From positions 1 through 20,436 of the forward strand of contig CANROQ010000003.1 in the NCBI GenBank assembly GCA_947632295.1: 20,436 bases of DNA, in the 5' to 3' direction. The notes below the pieces were generated by a model. It saw only the letters and a program-made list of their open reading frames with translations, searched no databases and was not told the origin of the DNA. Shown piece after piece: positions 9,394-16,055 of the stretch. The translations under genes and the position numbers were made by a program. Origin of the DNA: an uncultured Bacilli bacterium. GTDB taxonomy: Bacteria > Bacillota_I > Bacilli_A > RF39 > UBA660. Position 1 is the stretch's first letter. Every line of letters begins with the position of its first letter.

Positions 9394-10116
9394 TTAAATT
9401 ACACTTTCAATGCAAACATTTTCATTTATGGTACTATTTTGTTCATTATATTTTTTAGAAATTTTTAATTTTTTTTTAGAAGATTTTTGATTCTTCTTGT
9501 TTGAAAATTGTCCCTTTAAATCATCTAATTCATTTTTAATAATTCCTTTATTAGCAGTAGCATCTTTAGTAGAAAAAACAGTATAAATTGATTTAAATAT
9601 TATATATAAATCCATTTTAAATGACATATTATCAACATATTTAATATCATAATTTATTTTTTCAAAAACGGAAAGTCCATTTCTACCTTCACATTGAGCA
9701 AGTCCAGTCATACCAGGTAAAACTTCTAATCGACGCATTTGTTCTTTAGTAAAATATTTGCTATATTCAACAATCCATGGTCTAGGGCCAATAAAACTCA
9801 TTTCACCTTTAATAATATTAATTAATTGCGGTATTTCATCTAATGAAGTTTTTCTTAAAAATTTACCTACTCTTGTAACTTGATCAGCAACTTTAAAATC
9901 ATGAACATCATTATCTGCTACCATGCTTCTAAATTTATACATAGTAAATATTTTGTTATTTTTCCCTGAACGCTCTTGCTTAAGAAAAGCGGGACCTTTG
10001 CTATCTATTTTTATCGCAACAGTTATAATAAATATAATTGGTGATAGAATAACTAATAAAATTAAGGCAATTAAAAAATCAAAAAAACGTTTTATATATC
10101 TATAAATATTTTTCAT
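9394..10116 (-). CDS. Priming polyprenyl-phosphate sugar-1-phosphate transferase
   Basis: This is the first gene of the operon. Residues 1-190 are a small (monotopic) phosphoglycosyltransferase domain: a basic N-terminus and hydrophobic helix with a Ser-Pro at 25-26 that marks a re-entrant membrane helix; KQERSG at 46-51; MYKFRSM at 59-65; the catalytic Asp-Glu pair in TSLDEIPQ at 90-97; and IGPRP at 109-113. It transfers a sugar-1-phosphate (often glucose, galactose or an N-acetyl sugar) from UDP-sugar to undecaprenyl phosphate and so starts each repeat unit. The large membrane domain of WbaP/CpsE is absent. Residues 195-240 form an unusual hydrophilic, Lys/Ser/Asn-rich tail. The ATG at 10116 follows TTTAGGAG with eight-base spacing. 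It is preceded by its own promoter, divergent from galE. Confidence 0.95.
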   Translation of the reverse strand: MKNIYRYIKRFFDFLIALILLVILSPIIFIITVAIKIDSKGPAFLKQERSGKNNKIFTMYKFRSMVADNDVHDFKVADQVTRVGKFLRKTSLDEIPQLINIIKGEMSFIGPRPWIVEYSKYFTKEQMRRLEVLPGMTGLAQCEGRNGLSVFEKINYDIKYVDNMSFKMDLYIIFKSIYTVFSTKDATANKGIIKNELDDLKGQFSNKKNQKSSKKKLKISKKYNEQNSTINENVCIESVI

Positions 10117-10171
10117 ATATTCAACTCCTAAACCAACAAAAGATGTTTTTATTTTTTGTCATGCTATATCC

Positions 10172-10199
10172 ATTATAACATAAAATGATACTAAAACAA
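10172..10199 (-). promoter_or_regulatory. Promoter of the polysaccharide operon
   Basis: Read on the minus strand, TTGTTT (10199-10194) and an extended -10 TGTTATAAT (TATAAT at 10177-10172) are 16 bases apart. It lies about 55 bases upstream of the priming transferase ATG. It is the only obvious promoter for the leftward operon; the following genes are too close together for others. Confidence 0.65.
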
Positions 10200-10248
10200 T
10201 AAAAAATGTCGATTTTTGTATTAATTAAATTTACACAAAAATATAATC

Positions 10249-10277
10249 TTGTAATTAAAAGTATATTTTGTTAATAT
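10249..10277 (+). promoter_or_regulatory. Promoter of galE
   Basis: TTGTAA (10249-10254) and TAATAT (10272-10277) are spaced 17 bases, with TGT before the -10 (extended -10). It lies just upstream of the galE ribosome binding site. It is back to back with the polysaccharide operon promoter, about 50 bases apart. Confidence 0.6.
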
Positions 10278-10296
10278 TAATATAGAGGTGATTATT

Positions 10297-11313
10297 TTGA
10301 AAATTCTTATAACAGGTGGATGTGGTTATATTGGAAGTCACACTGCTGTTGAACTATTGAACGCTAACTACGAAGTTGTTATTATCGATAATTTTTCTAA
10401 TTCCAAAAGAGATGTTTTAGATAAAATTAAAGTTATTACTGGTAAAAATTTTTCATTTTATGAAGGAGATGTTTGCGATAAAGAAATTTTAAGGCAAATA
10501 TTTAGTGAAAATAAAATTGATGGTGTTATTCATTTTGCAGGTTTTAAAGCAGTTGGCGAATCAGTTTCTAAACCTTTAATGTATTATCGTAATAATCTTG
10601 ATTCAACTTTATCACTATTAGAAGTTATGAATGAGATGAATTGTAAAAAATTAGTTTTCTCATCAAGTGCTACTGTTTATGGTGATTGCCACGAGACACG
10701 TTTTGTTGAGACAATCAAAAAAGGTACACCAAGTAATCCTTATGGAAAAACTAAAACCATGATTGAAGATATTTTAGAAGATTTATATCATGCTGATCCT
10801 ACTTGGTCAATTACTATGTTAAGATATTTCAATCCTGTTGGCTCACATAGTTCTGGCTTAATTGGTGACGATCCAAGTGGTATTCCTAATAATTTAATGC
10901 CTTATATTTTACGAGTTGCTGTCGGTCAATTAGAATGTCTAACTATTTTTGGCAATGACTACGATACTCCCGATGGTACATGTATAAGAGATTATATTCA
11001 TGTAGTTGATTTAGCCCAAGGTCACATTAAAGCCCTTGAACAATTATTAAATAATGAACCAAAGATTAGAATTTATAATTTAGGTTCTGGTCAAGGTGTT
11101 TCTGTAACCGAAATAGTTACGACTTTTGAAAAAGTAAATAATTTAAAATTAAATTATAAATATGGTGCTAGAAGAAATGGCGACTTACCTGCAATTTGTG
11201 CTGACCCTACTCTCGCTTTAAAAGAATTAGGCTGGAAAACAACTAAAACTTTAGAAGATATGTGTCGAGATTCTTATAATTTTATTATAAAAAATAGTCA
11301 AAATAAAAATTGA
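10297..11313 (+). CDS. galE: UDP-glucose 4-epimerase
   Basis: The 338-residue product has the usual GalE length. It begins MKILITGGCGYIGSH with the NAD-binding GxxGxxG; the catalytic SSSATVYG and YGKTK (Tyr-x3-Lys) follow, then LRYFNPVGSH and a C-terminal GDLPAICADP. It interconverts UDP-glucose and UDP-galactose in the cytoplasm. Start choice: TTG at 10297 gives the canonical GalE N-terminus and has GAGGTG six bases upstream. A GTG at 10288 is in frame but is part of that ribosome binding site, so I reject it. Base composition looks less AT-rich than the polysaccharide genes beside it. Divergent placement suggests a role in supplying UDP-galactose to the polymer, though it may also serve general galactose metabolism. 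Confidence 0.95.
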   Translation: MKILITGGCGYIGSHTAVELLNANYEVVIIDNFSNSKRDVLDKIKVITGKNFSFYEGDVCDKEILRQIFSENKIDGVIHFAGFKAVGESVSKPLMYYRNNLDSTLSLLEVMNEMNCKKLVFSSSATVYGDCHETRFVETIKKGTPSNPYGKTKTMIEDILEDLYHADPTWSITMLRYFNPVGSHSSGLIGDDPSGIPNNLMPYILRVAVGQLECLTIFGNDYDTPDGTCIRDYIHVVDLAQGHIKALEQLLNNEPKIRIYNLGSGQGVSVTEIVTTFEKVNNLKLNYKYGARRNGDLPAICADPTLALKELGWKTTKTLEDMCRDSYNFIIKNSQNKN

Positions 11314-11342
11314 TATTAGTTTTCTAATTATCAATTTTTTTT
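11308..11342. terminator. Bidirectional terminator between galE and the unknown operon
   Basis: An A-rich flank, stem ATTGATA-TTAG, loop TTTT, then CTAA-(T bulge)-TATCAAT and a run of eight T on the plus strand; the minus strand also ends in TTTTTATTTT. The hairpin contains the stop of the 612-residue gene and abuts the galE stop, so it serves both converging units. Confidence 0.7.
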
Positions 11343-13162
11343 GTATATGTTTTTTGATAAACAATATTTTTAATTTTTTCAATTTGTTCTTTATCTAAAA
11401 TTGAGCCATATATAATCGCACAAAATAAAAGTTTATTACTATTTTCTTCTAAGTTATTCTTAAGACAGTATAAATTTCTAAGTACTTTATTTTTTGAAAT
11501 TAAAATTCCATCGAAATCATAAGTTAAATTATCTTTTAAATAATTATCTAACTTGCTTAAATTATCATCATCAATAATATTTCGATTATTATTATTTAAA
11601 ACTTTTTTAATATCACTTTCTAAATAATCATCGACATTATTAATAATATAATCATCTAGTTCTTGATTAGCAATATAAAAATTATTACCGGTTGCAATCA
11701 TATTTTCTAAATTCGGATGTTTAAATTTAATCATTTTAGATATATAAAATCTCTTTATAATATTGATACTATTATCATCAATTTGATAACTATTATTAAT
11801 AATATCATTAAATAATCCTAATTCGATAAATAAATCTAAATAATCAAATAATTTTTCATTTTGCAAAATATTTTTATCTAAATTAGTATGATATTTTTTT
11901 AAAGTATTGACATTATTATATAATTTTTGATTATCCATAATTAAAAGTTCATTTATATTTTGATTTTCTATTTTGTAATTAGTATTTAAAATATCGAAAT
12001 TAGTATTTAAGACATTATTTAATCCTTTAATATTATGAACGACATCTTTATTAAAAAATATTTGAGGATATTGTTTTACAAAATTAATATTAATAATATT
12101 TTTATTTAACAATTCGTTAATTTTTAACAAAGTATCATAATTAGTATTGACTAATAAATAAAGACCATTATTAGAATATATATCTATCAATTGATAATTT
12201 AAATTATTCAAAAATGGTATCATTTTTTCTAATTCATCTATATTTCCATAATGTAAAAGAAAATTTAATTTAGTTAAATGTATTCTATCGATTTCAAAAC
12301 CACTTTTTTTTAAAATTAATTTTTGTGATTTTATACTATTTTCTAATAAAGGAAGTTTTTCTTTTAATATTTCTTTACAATAATCTTGATTTAATTTAGA
12401 AATAAATTTATACACTTCATAAACGAGTTCATCATCAATATTTTTAAATATACTTGGTTCTAAACGATATGGTAATTTATTTATATTTTGTAAAGTTTTG
12501 CCTAAAAGAATATAACTTTTATAAGTATTTTTTAAATTAACAGTAAATTTATTATGCATTTTTACTATTTCTTCATAACGTTTATGTACTTTAAATTTTA
12601 TTTCATCAGTTCCTAAATTTTTAACAAACTGATTTTTAAATTGTTTAGTCATAAAATTTAATTCTTTATTTTTAGTAATACAAATATTAAATAAATTTTT
12701 AACAATATCTTCAAATGTATCCATACTTTGATAATTACAATATACATATAAAAGATCTAAAACTTTTTTGATAATATTTATATCATTTTCATTATCAAAA
12801 ATAGAATTTTTAAGCAAATCATCAGCTAATTCATATTCAAATTTAATAGTTTCATCTAAATTTTCTGACCATCTTGGTATTAATACACATTTAGAATTAT
12901 CAAAAATTTTATTTAAAAGTTCTTTATTATCATCAACCTTTTTTTTAAGTTCTAAAAATTCGATATCACTATTATAGGCTCGACTACACAAAATAAATAA
13001 AATATCAGGTGAGACTGTATCTAAATCACTATTAGAATTTTTATCTAAAAAATGAATAATATTATAGTATTCTTCGAAAAATTGAATTTCATCTATAGTT
13101 GGTGAAACTTCTTCTTGTAACTTTTCTATTCTATTTTCTATCATTTTAAATATTTCACTCAT
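11324..13162 (-). CDS. Unknown large helical, Asn-rich repeat-like protein (second gene of two-gene operon)
   Basis: I do not recognise this 612-residue protein. It has no signal peptide or membrane helix. Residues 1-280 are charged and helical. Residues about 295-450 look like degenerate helical-hairpin repeats of roughly 35 residues, with recurring LLxxNxNI, YPQIFF (365-370) and LNTNFDIL-type segments and many Asn, loosely recalling alpha-solenoids. A compact C-terminus follows (ISKNKVLRNLYCLKNN at 555-570, then LLFCAIIYGSILDKEQIEKI at 578-597). It starts with ATG at 13162, overlapping the upstream stop by four bases (ATGA), with AAAAGGTG five to six bases upstream. Strong coupling argues the two proteins work together. 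Its solenoid-like form suggests a scaffold or binding partner, perhaps of the RelE-like domain of its neighbour; this is inference. Confidence 0.75.
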   Translation of the reverse strand: MSEIFKMIENRIEKLQEEVSPTIDEIQFFEEYYNIIHFLDKNSNSDLDTVSPDILFILCSRAYNSDIEFLELKKKVDDNKELLNKIFDNSKCVLIPRWSENLDETIKFEYELADDLLKNSIFDNENDINIIKKVLDLLYVYCNYQSMDTFEDIVKNLFNICITKNKELNFMTKQFKNQFVKNLGTDEIKFKVHKRYEEIVKMHNKFTVNLKNTYKSYILLGKTLQNINKLPYRLEPSIFKNIDDELVYEVYKFISKLNQDYCKEILKEKLPLLENSIKSQKLILKKSGFEIDRIHLTKLNFLLHYGNIDELEKMIPFLNNLNYQLIDIYSNNGLYLLVNTNYDTLLKINELLNKNIININFVKQYPQIFFNKDVVHNIKGLNNVLNTNFDILNTNYKIENQNINELLIMDNQKLYNNVNTLKKYHTNLDKNILQNEKLFDYLDLFIELGLFNDIINNSYQIDDNSINIIKRFYISKMIKFKHPNLENMIATGNNFYIANQELDDYIINNVDDYLESDIKKVLNNNNRNIIDDDNLSKLDNYLKDNLTYDFDGILISKNKVLRNLYCLKNNLEENSNKLLFCAIIYGSILDKEQIEKIKNIVYQKTYTKKIDN

Positions 13163-14169
13163 TTTAACACCTTTTTCTTATCTATTAATATGGAATTAAT
13201 TGAAGAAGTAACATTCATATTGTCATTTATAATTTTTTCTTGTTGACTTGGTTGTAACATTAAAAATTGTTTAATTTGCGACAAAGCTGATTTAGAAAGT
13301 TGACGAATATAATGTGAATAACTATTACGAACAGCATATTTTTTTACTATAACATCAGCTACTAAATATAAATTAGGTGATATTTTAAGATAAAATATTC
13401 TAATTTGATTATCACGAACCTGATATAATGGTGAATCGAAACCATCATCATTTTTACCAATACGTTTATTATTTTTAAAACTACCATTTTTAAGAGAATC
13501 AAACGCATTTAATATAGAATCATAATATTCATTAGATATTTTTTCTAAACTATTTACAAAAACATTATTGCCATACATAGTTGTTAAATAAATTAATTTA
13601 TTTTCTTCATAAACATTATCTTCTTGGGTACAAATTTGCAAATAATGTAGATTATCAATAATATTATTAATTTTACTTTTTTCTTCTTCAAACAAAGTAT
13701 TTTCTTCATATTCCAATTTTTTTAAAGTGACTAATTCTAACGTATAATAAGCTAATAAACTATTTATTGTATCGAAAAAATCATCTTTATTAATAGTCTC
13801 ACTTAAATAAGTAAAATCATCCATATCCGAAAAATTATCAATCATATTTATATAATTTTTAATATCAATTTTATTATTGATAATTTTATTTTGATTAGTA
13901 ATAACTTGTTTTGGTGTTGGTATTTTTAAAGTAATATTCGCAAATTCTAAATTATTACTATCATCAATTTTTTTAAGTTCAATAATTTCGTCTAATTCTT
14001 TTTTAGTCATTTTATAATCATAATAATGGACCTTCATCAATAATTCATTTTTAAGTGTCAAATCGATATTTAAAGATTCGATAATTTTTAATAGTTCTTC
14101 AACATCAATATAATCTTGTGATTTATTTATAATATCATCTATATAATTACAAAAAGTATTAAAGTTCAT
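13159..14169 (-). CDS. Unknown protein with a RelE/ParE-like C-terminal domain (first gene of two-gene operon)
   Basis: This 336-residue protein has three visible parts. Residues 1-70 are helical and acidic, 100-180 are a mostly helical middle, and 188-300 resemble a RelE/ParE/HigB toxin fold. The order in that last part is strand KLIYLTTMYG; helix with FVNSLEKIS; helix YYDSILNAFDSLKNG; then basic FKNNKRIGK; strand LYQVRD (249-253); IRIFYLKI (256-263); and LYLVADVIVKKY (267-278). Arg252, Arg257 and Lys276-Lys277 sit where RelE-family toxins often carry basic residues. Classical RelE toxins are about 90-100 residues and stand alone, so this would be an unusual long version. An inactive structural relative is possible. 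The ATG at 14169 has a strong AAAGGGGAG. The gene has its own promoter and is coupled to the 612-residue gene. The CDS is certain; the RelE call is from pattern only. Confidence 0.75.
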   Translation of the reverse strand: MNFNTFCNYIDDIINKSQDYIDVEELLKIIESLNIDLTLKNELLMKVHYYDYKMTKKELDEIIELKKIDDSNNLEFANITLKIPTPKQVITNQNKIINNKIDIKNYINMIDNFSDMDDFTYLSETINKDDFFDTINSLLAYYTLELVTLKKLEYEENTLFEEEKSKINNIIDNLHYLQICTQEDNVYEENKLIYLTTMYGNNVFVNSLEKISNEYYDSILNAFDSLKNGSFKNNKRIGKNDDGFDSPLYQVRDNQIRIFYLKISPNLYLVADVIVKKYAVRNSYSHYIRQLSKSALSQIKQFLMLQPSQQEKIINDNMNVTSSINSILIDKKKVLK

Positions 14170-14199
14170 ATAGTTCTCCCCTTTAAAATAATATTATAT

Positions 14200-14208
14200 A
14201 TTATATCA
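14200..14208 (-). promoter_or_regulatory. Extended -10 promoter of the unknown two-gene operon
   Basis: On the minus strand, TGATATAAT (extended -10, TATAAT at 14205-14200) lies about 30 bases upstream of the ATG at 14169, just downstream of the previous gene's terminator. No good -35 is seen at 17 bases, so the TGN element would have to compensate. Confidence 0.45.
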
Positions 14209-14223
14209 TATATTTTTTAAAAG

Positions 14224-14253
14224 AAAAGAAAAAAAGCAATTTTAAAAATTGCT
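14224..14253 (-). terminator. Terminator of the beta-helix protein gene
   Basis: On the minus strand, AGCAAT(TTTTAAAA)ATTGCT forms a hairpin followed by TTTTTTTCTTTTCTTTT. It starts 13 bases after the TGA stop at 14266. Confidence 0.75.
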
Positions 14254-14265
14254 ATTGATTTTTAA

Positions 14266-15012
14266 TCATTTATAACTATCATGATTCCAAGATGTTGATT
14301 TAGTTAACACTTTTCGTTCATTGTCTAAAAAGACCATGTTTTGTTTATCATAAACTTTCTTTTGACTAGGAATAAAACCATGGATACAAGTATGTGGATA
14401 AATCCAAGTAAATTGACCAATAAACGTTCCAGGCGAAGTTGTACAATTAGACCCAATTCGACTATTGTCACCCAATATTATTCCCATTACTTCTCTTTTT
14501 AAATTGATTGGATTTTTATTTTCATCTTTAATAATAATATCCTCCTGATTAAATCCTCTATTGGCGACAATGACACCAGAACCAATACGTGAATTTTTGC
14601 CAATAATCGAATCACCAACAAACGCTAAATCCGAAACTTTTGAGCCATCACGCATAATCGTATGTTTAACCTCAGAAGCAAAACCAACGACACAATCATC
14701 ACCCATAATAGTACCTGGTCGAATATAAGAATTATATAAAATTTTACAATTTTTTCCTATATAAACAGGTCCTTCGATAATACATCCAGATTGAATTTCC
14801 ACTCCTTCATCGATATAAACATTACCTAAAATTTTGACATTTGAATCAATATTAGAAGTTTTAATTGTTTGACAGTTTTTATTGTTAATTTTTGACATTA
14901 TTTGTGCACTAGCATTAAAAATATCCATAACGTCACATTTATCAGTTGTTAATTTAGAAAAAATTTCATTTTCAACAATTTCCGTAAAATAATAATCAAT
15001 CTCAAAATTCAT
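14266..15012 (-). CDS. Left-handed beta-helix protein, GlmU C-domain-like acyltransferase
   Basis: This 248-residue protein is made mostly of hexapeptide repeats (about residues 55-210), e.g. VYIDEG, VYIGKN, SIIGKNSRIGSG, IILGDNSRIGSN. The segment 96-136 (YIRPG, GFASEVKHTIMRDGSKVSDL, FVGDSIIG) matches the pattern of the acetyltransferase domain of GlmU-like sugar-1-phosphate nucleotidylyltransferases. The N-terminal nucleotidyltransferase domain is absent: residues 1-50 are a short helical lead. Expected activity is N- or O-acyl transfer to a sugar phosphate or nucleotide sugar in the cytoplasm, but catalytic residues cannot be assigned by eye. It has its own promoter and terminator and stands alone. 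The ATG at 15012 follows AAAGGAAG. A structural or regulatory role is also possible. Confidence 0.8.
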   Translation of the reverse strand: MNFEIDYYFTEIVENEIFSKLTTDKCDVMDIFNASAQIMSKINNKNCQTIKTSNIDSNVKILGNVYIDEGVEIQSGCIIEGPVYIGKNCKILYNSYIRPGTIMGDDCVVGFASEVKHTIMRDGSKVSDLAFVGDSIIGKNSRIGSGVIVANRGFNQEDIIIKDENKNPINLKREVMGIILGDNSRIGSNCTTSPGTFIGQFTWIYPHTCIHGFIPSQKKVYDKQNMVFLDNERKVLTKSTSWNHDSYK

Positions 15013-15036
15013 TTTTTTCTTCCTTTCATATTATAT

Positions 15037-15065
15037 ATAGTAAAATAACAAAAATATATTCACAA
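15037..15065 (-). promoter_or_regulatory. Promoter of the beta-helix protein gene, overlapping the tRNA-Lys promoter
   Basis: On the minus strand, TTGTGA (15065-15060) and TACTAT (15042-15037) are spaced 17 bases. The TATAAT-like hexamer nearer the gene (15035-15030) would place the start point within the ribosome binding site, so I prefer this one. Confidence 0.5.
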
Positions 15066-15087
15066 AGTAAAAAAATTGTGTTATAAT
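15059..15087 (+). promoter_or_regulatory. Promoter of tRNA-Lys
   Basis: TTCACA (15059-15064) and a perfect TATAAT (15082-15087) are spaced 17 bases, with TGT giving an extended -10. It lies 18 bases upstream of the mature tRNA. Its -35 overlaps the -35 of the divergent beta-helix gene promoter by five bases. Confidence 0.75.
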
Positions 15088-15105
15088 TAATTTGTGGTTA
15101 TTTAT

Positions 15106-15181
15106 GTCTTCTTAGCTCAGTTGGTAGAGCAACTGACTCTTAATCAGTGGGTCTGGGGTTCGAGCCCCCAAGAGGACACCA
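15106..15181 (+). tRNA. tRNA-Lys (anticodon CTT)
   Basis: A full cloverleaf is readable. The acceptor GTCTTCT pairs with AGAGGAC. The D arm is GCTC-AGTTGGTA-GAGC, the anticodon arm is ACTGA-CTCTTAA-TCAGT, and the T arm is TGGGG-TTCGAGC-CCCCA. Discriminator A and an encoded CCA close the gene. The loop CTCTTAA gives anticodon CTT, which reads AAG. Confidence 0.97.
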
Positions 15182-15191
15182 TTTTGTTTTT

Positions 15192-15225
15192 AAAAATCTA
15201 GTAATTATTAGTTACTAGATTTTTT
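15192..15225. terminator. Bidirectional terminator of tRNA-Lys and deoD
   Basis: A perfect 13-bp stem AAAAATCTAGTAA / TTACTAGATTTTT with a seven-base loop lies between the converging tRNA-Lys and deoD. It ends in T runs on both strands and stops just before the deoD stop codon at 15227. Confidence 0.85.
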
Positions 15226-15226
15226 A

Positions 15227-15940
15227 TTAAATACTTTCTAAAGCTAATATAGTCATATTATCAACTGATTTTTGTCTTTCAATAGCGCTTAATTCTTCTT
15301 TTTTATAATGTGAATCTACAACTGTAAGTAAACAAGCAGCTTGTTTATTAAGCATTTTAGCTAGGTAAAATAAAGCAAAAGATTCCATTTCAGCAGCAAT
15401 AATATTAGAATTTTTTGGTAAACGATTTAAAAAAACATTTAAGTCAGTAATATACCAATCAAAGCAATCAGTACAAAAAACATTACCCTTTACTAATTTA
15501 ATATTATTACTTTTAGCAACTTCTTCAATTTGTTCATTTATAGAATTAGTAGATGTTGCTACTTTAGTAGTATCATTATTTAAAGTATAAGCAAAATTAC
15601 TTTCTGTATAACTATTTTCAACTAAAACTATGTCTAAAAGATTTAAATCTTCTACATATGACCCACAAGAACCCAATCTAATTATTTTTTCTACATCGTA
15701 GAATTTATATAATTCATAAGCATAAATTCCCATACTAGGCATACCCATACCATGTGCCATGACTGTTACTTCTTTTCCTTTATAAGTACCAGTATAAGCA
15801 TATATATTTCTAATTTCATTTACTAGTCTAGCATTCTCTAAATATTTTAAAGCAATTGCTTTAATTCTTAAAGGATCACCAGACATAATTACAGTTTTTG
15901 CAATATCACCTTTTTTTGCTTCATTATGAGCAGTTGGCAT
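15227..15940 (-). CDS. deoD: Purine nucleoside phosphorylase, DeoD type
   Basis: This 237-residue protein matches the length and pattern of hexameric (NP-II type) DeoD. MPTAHNEAKKGDIAKTVIMS with His5 and GDPLR at 21-25 (phosphate-binding Arg25) open it. Arg44 and IIRLGSCG at 86-93 follow, then the ribose-binding EMES at 184-187, and TVVD with the likely proton-donor Asp209. It cleaves purine (deoxy)ribonucleosides with phosphate in salvage. The usual TVSD of the enterobacterial enzyme is TVVD here, followed by an extra Ser before the His. That may shift base preference slightly but does not remove the Asp. The ATG at 15940 follows AAAAAAGGAGG. It appears to be monocistronic and shares a terminator with tRNA-Lys. 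Confidence 0.95.
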   Translation of the reverse strand: MPTAHNEAKKGDIAKTVIMSGDPLRIKAIALKYLENARLVNEIRNIYAYTGTYKGKEVTVMAHGMGMPSMGIYAYELYKFYDVEKIIRLGSCGSYVEDLNLLDIVLVENSYTESNFAYTLNNDTTKVATSTNSINEQIEEVAKSNNIKLVKGNVFCTDCFDWYITDLNVFLNRLPKNSNIIAAEMESFALFYLAKMLNKQAACLLTVVDSHYKKEELSAIERQKSVDNMTILALESI

Positions 15941-16004
15941 TTTATCAATCCTCCTTTTTTATTATATCATTATTTTAAAAATTTTTAAATATTTAAAAAA
16001 TTAA

Positions 16005-16033
16005 TTGAATTAAAAAGCAATTTGGTATATAAT
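16005..16033 (+). promoter_or_regulatory. Promoter of the lipoprotein gene
   Basis: TTGAAT (16005-16010), 17 bases, then a perfect TATAAT (16028-16033), about 22 bases upstream of the ATG. The deoD promoter must lie in the same 115-base gap on the other strand but is not clear to me. Confidence 0.75.
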
Positions 16034-16055
16034 ACGACACAAGAAAGGAGTTATT

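Noticed and set aside
10288..10296. GTG at 10288 as the galE start
   Set aside because: It lies inside the ribosome binding site GAGGTG; the TTG at 10297 gives the canonical MKILITGGCGYIGSH start with correct spacing.
15030..15035. TATAAT-like hexamer as the -10 of the beta-helix gene
   Set aside because: The transcript would start inside the AAAGGAAG ribosome binding site; the TACTAT box seven bases upstream, with a 17-base-spaced -35, fits better.
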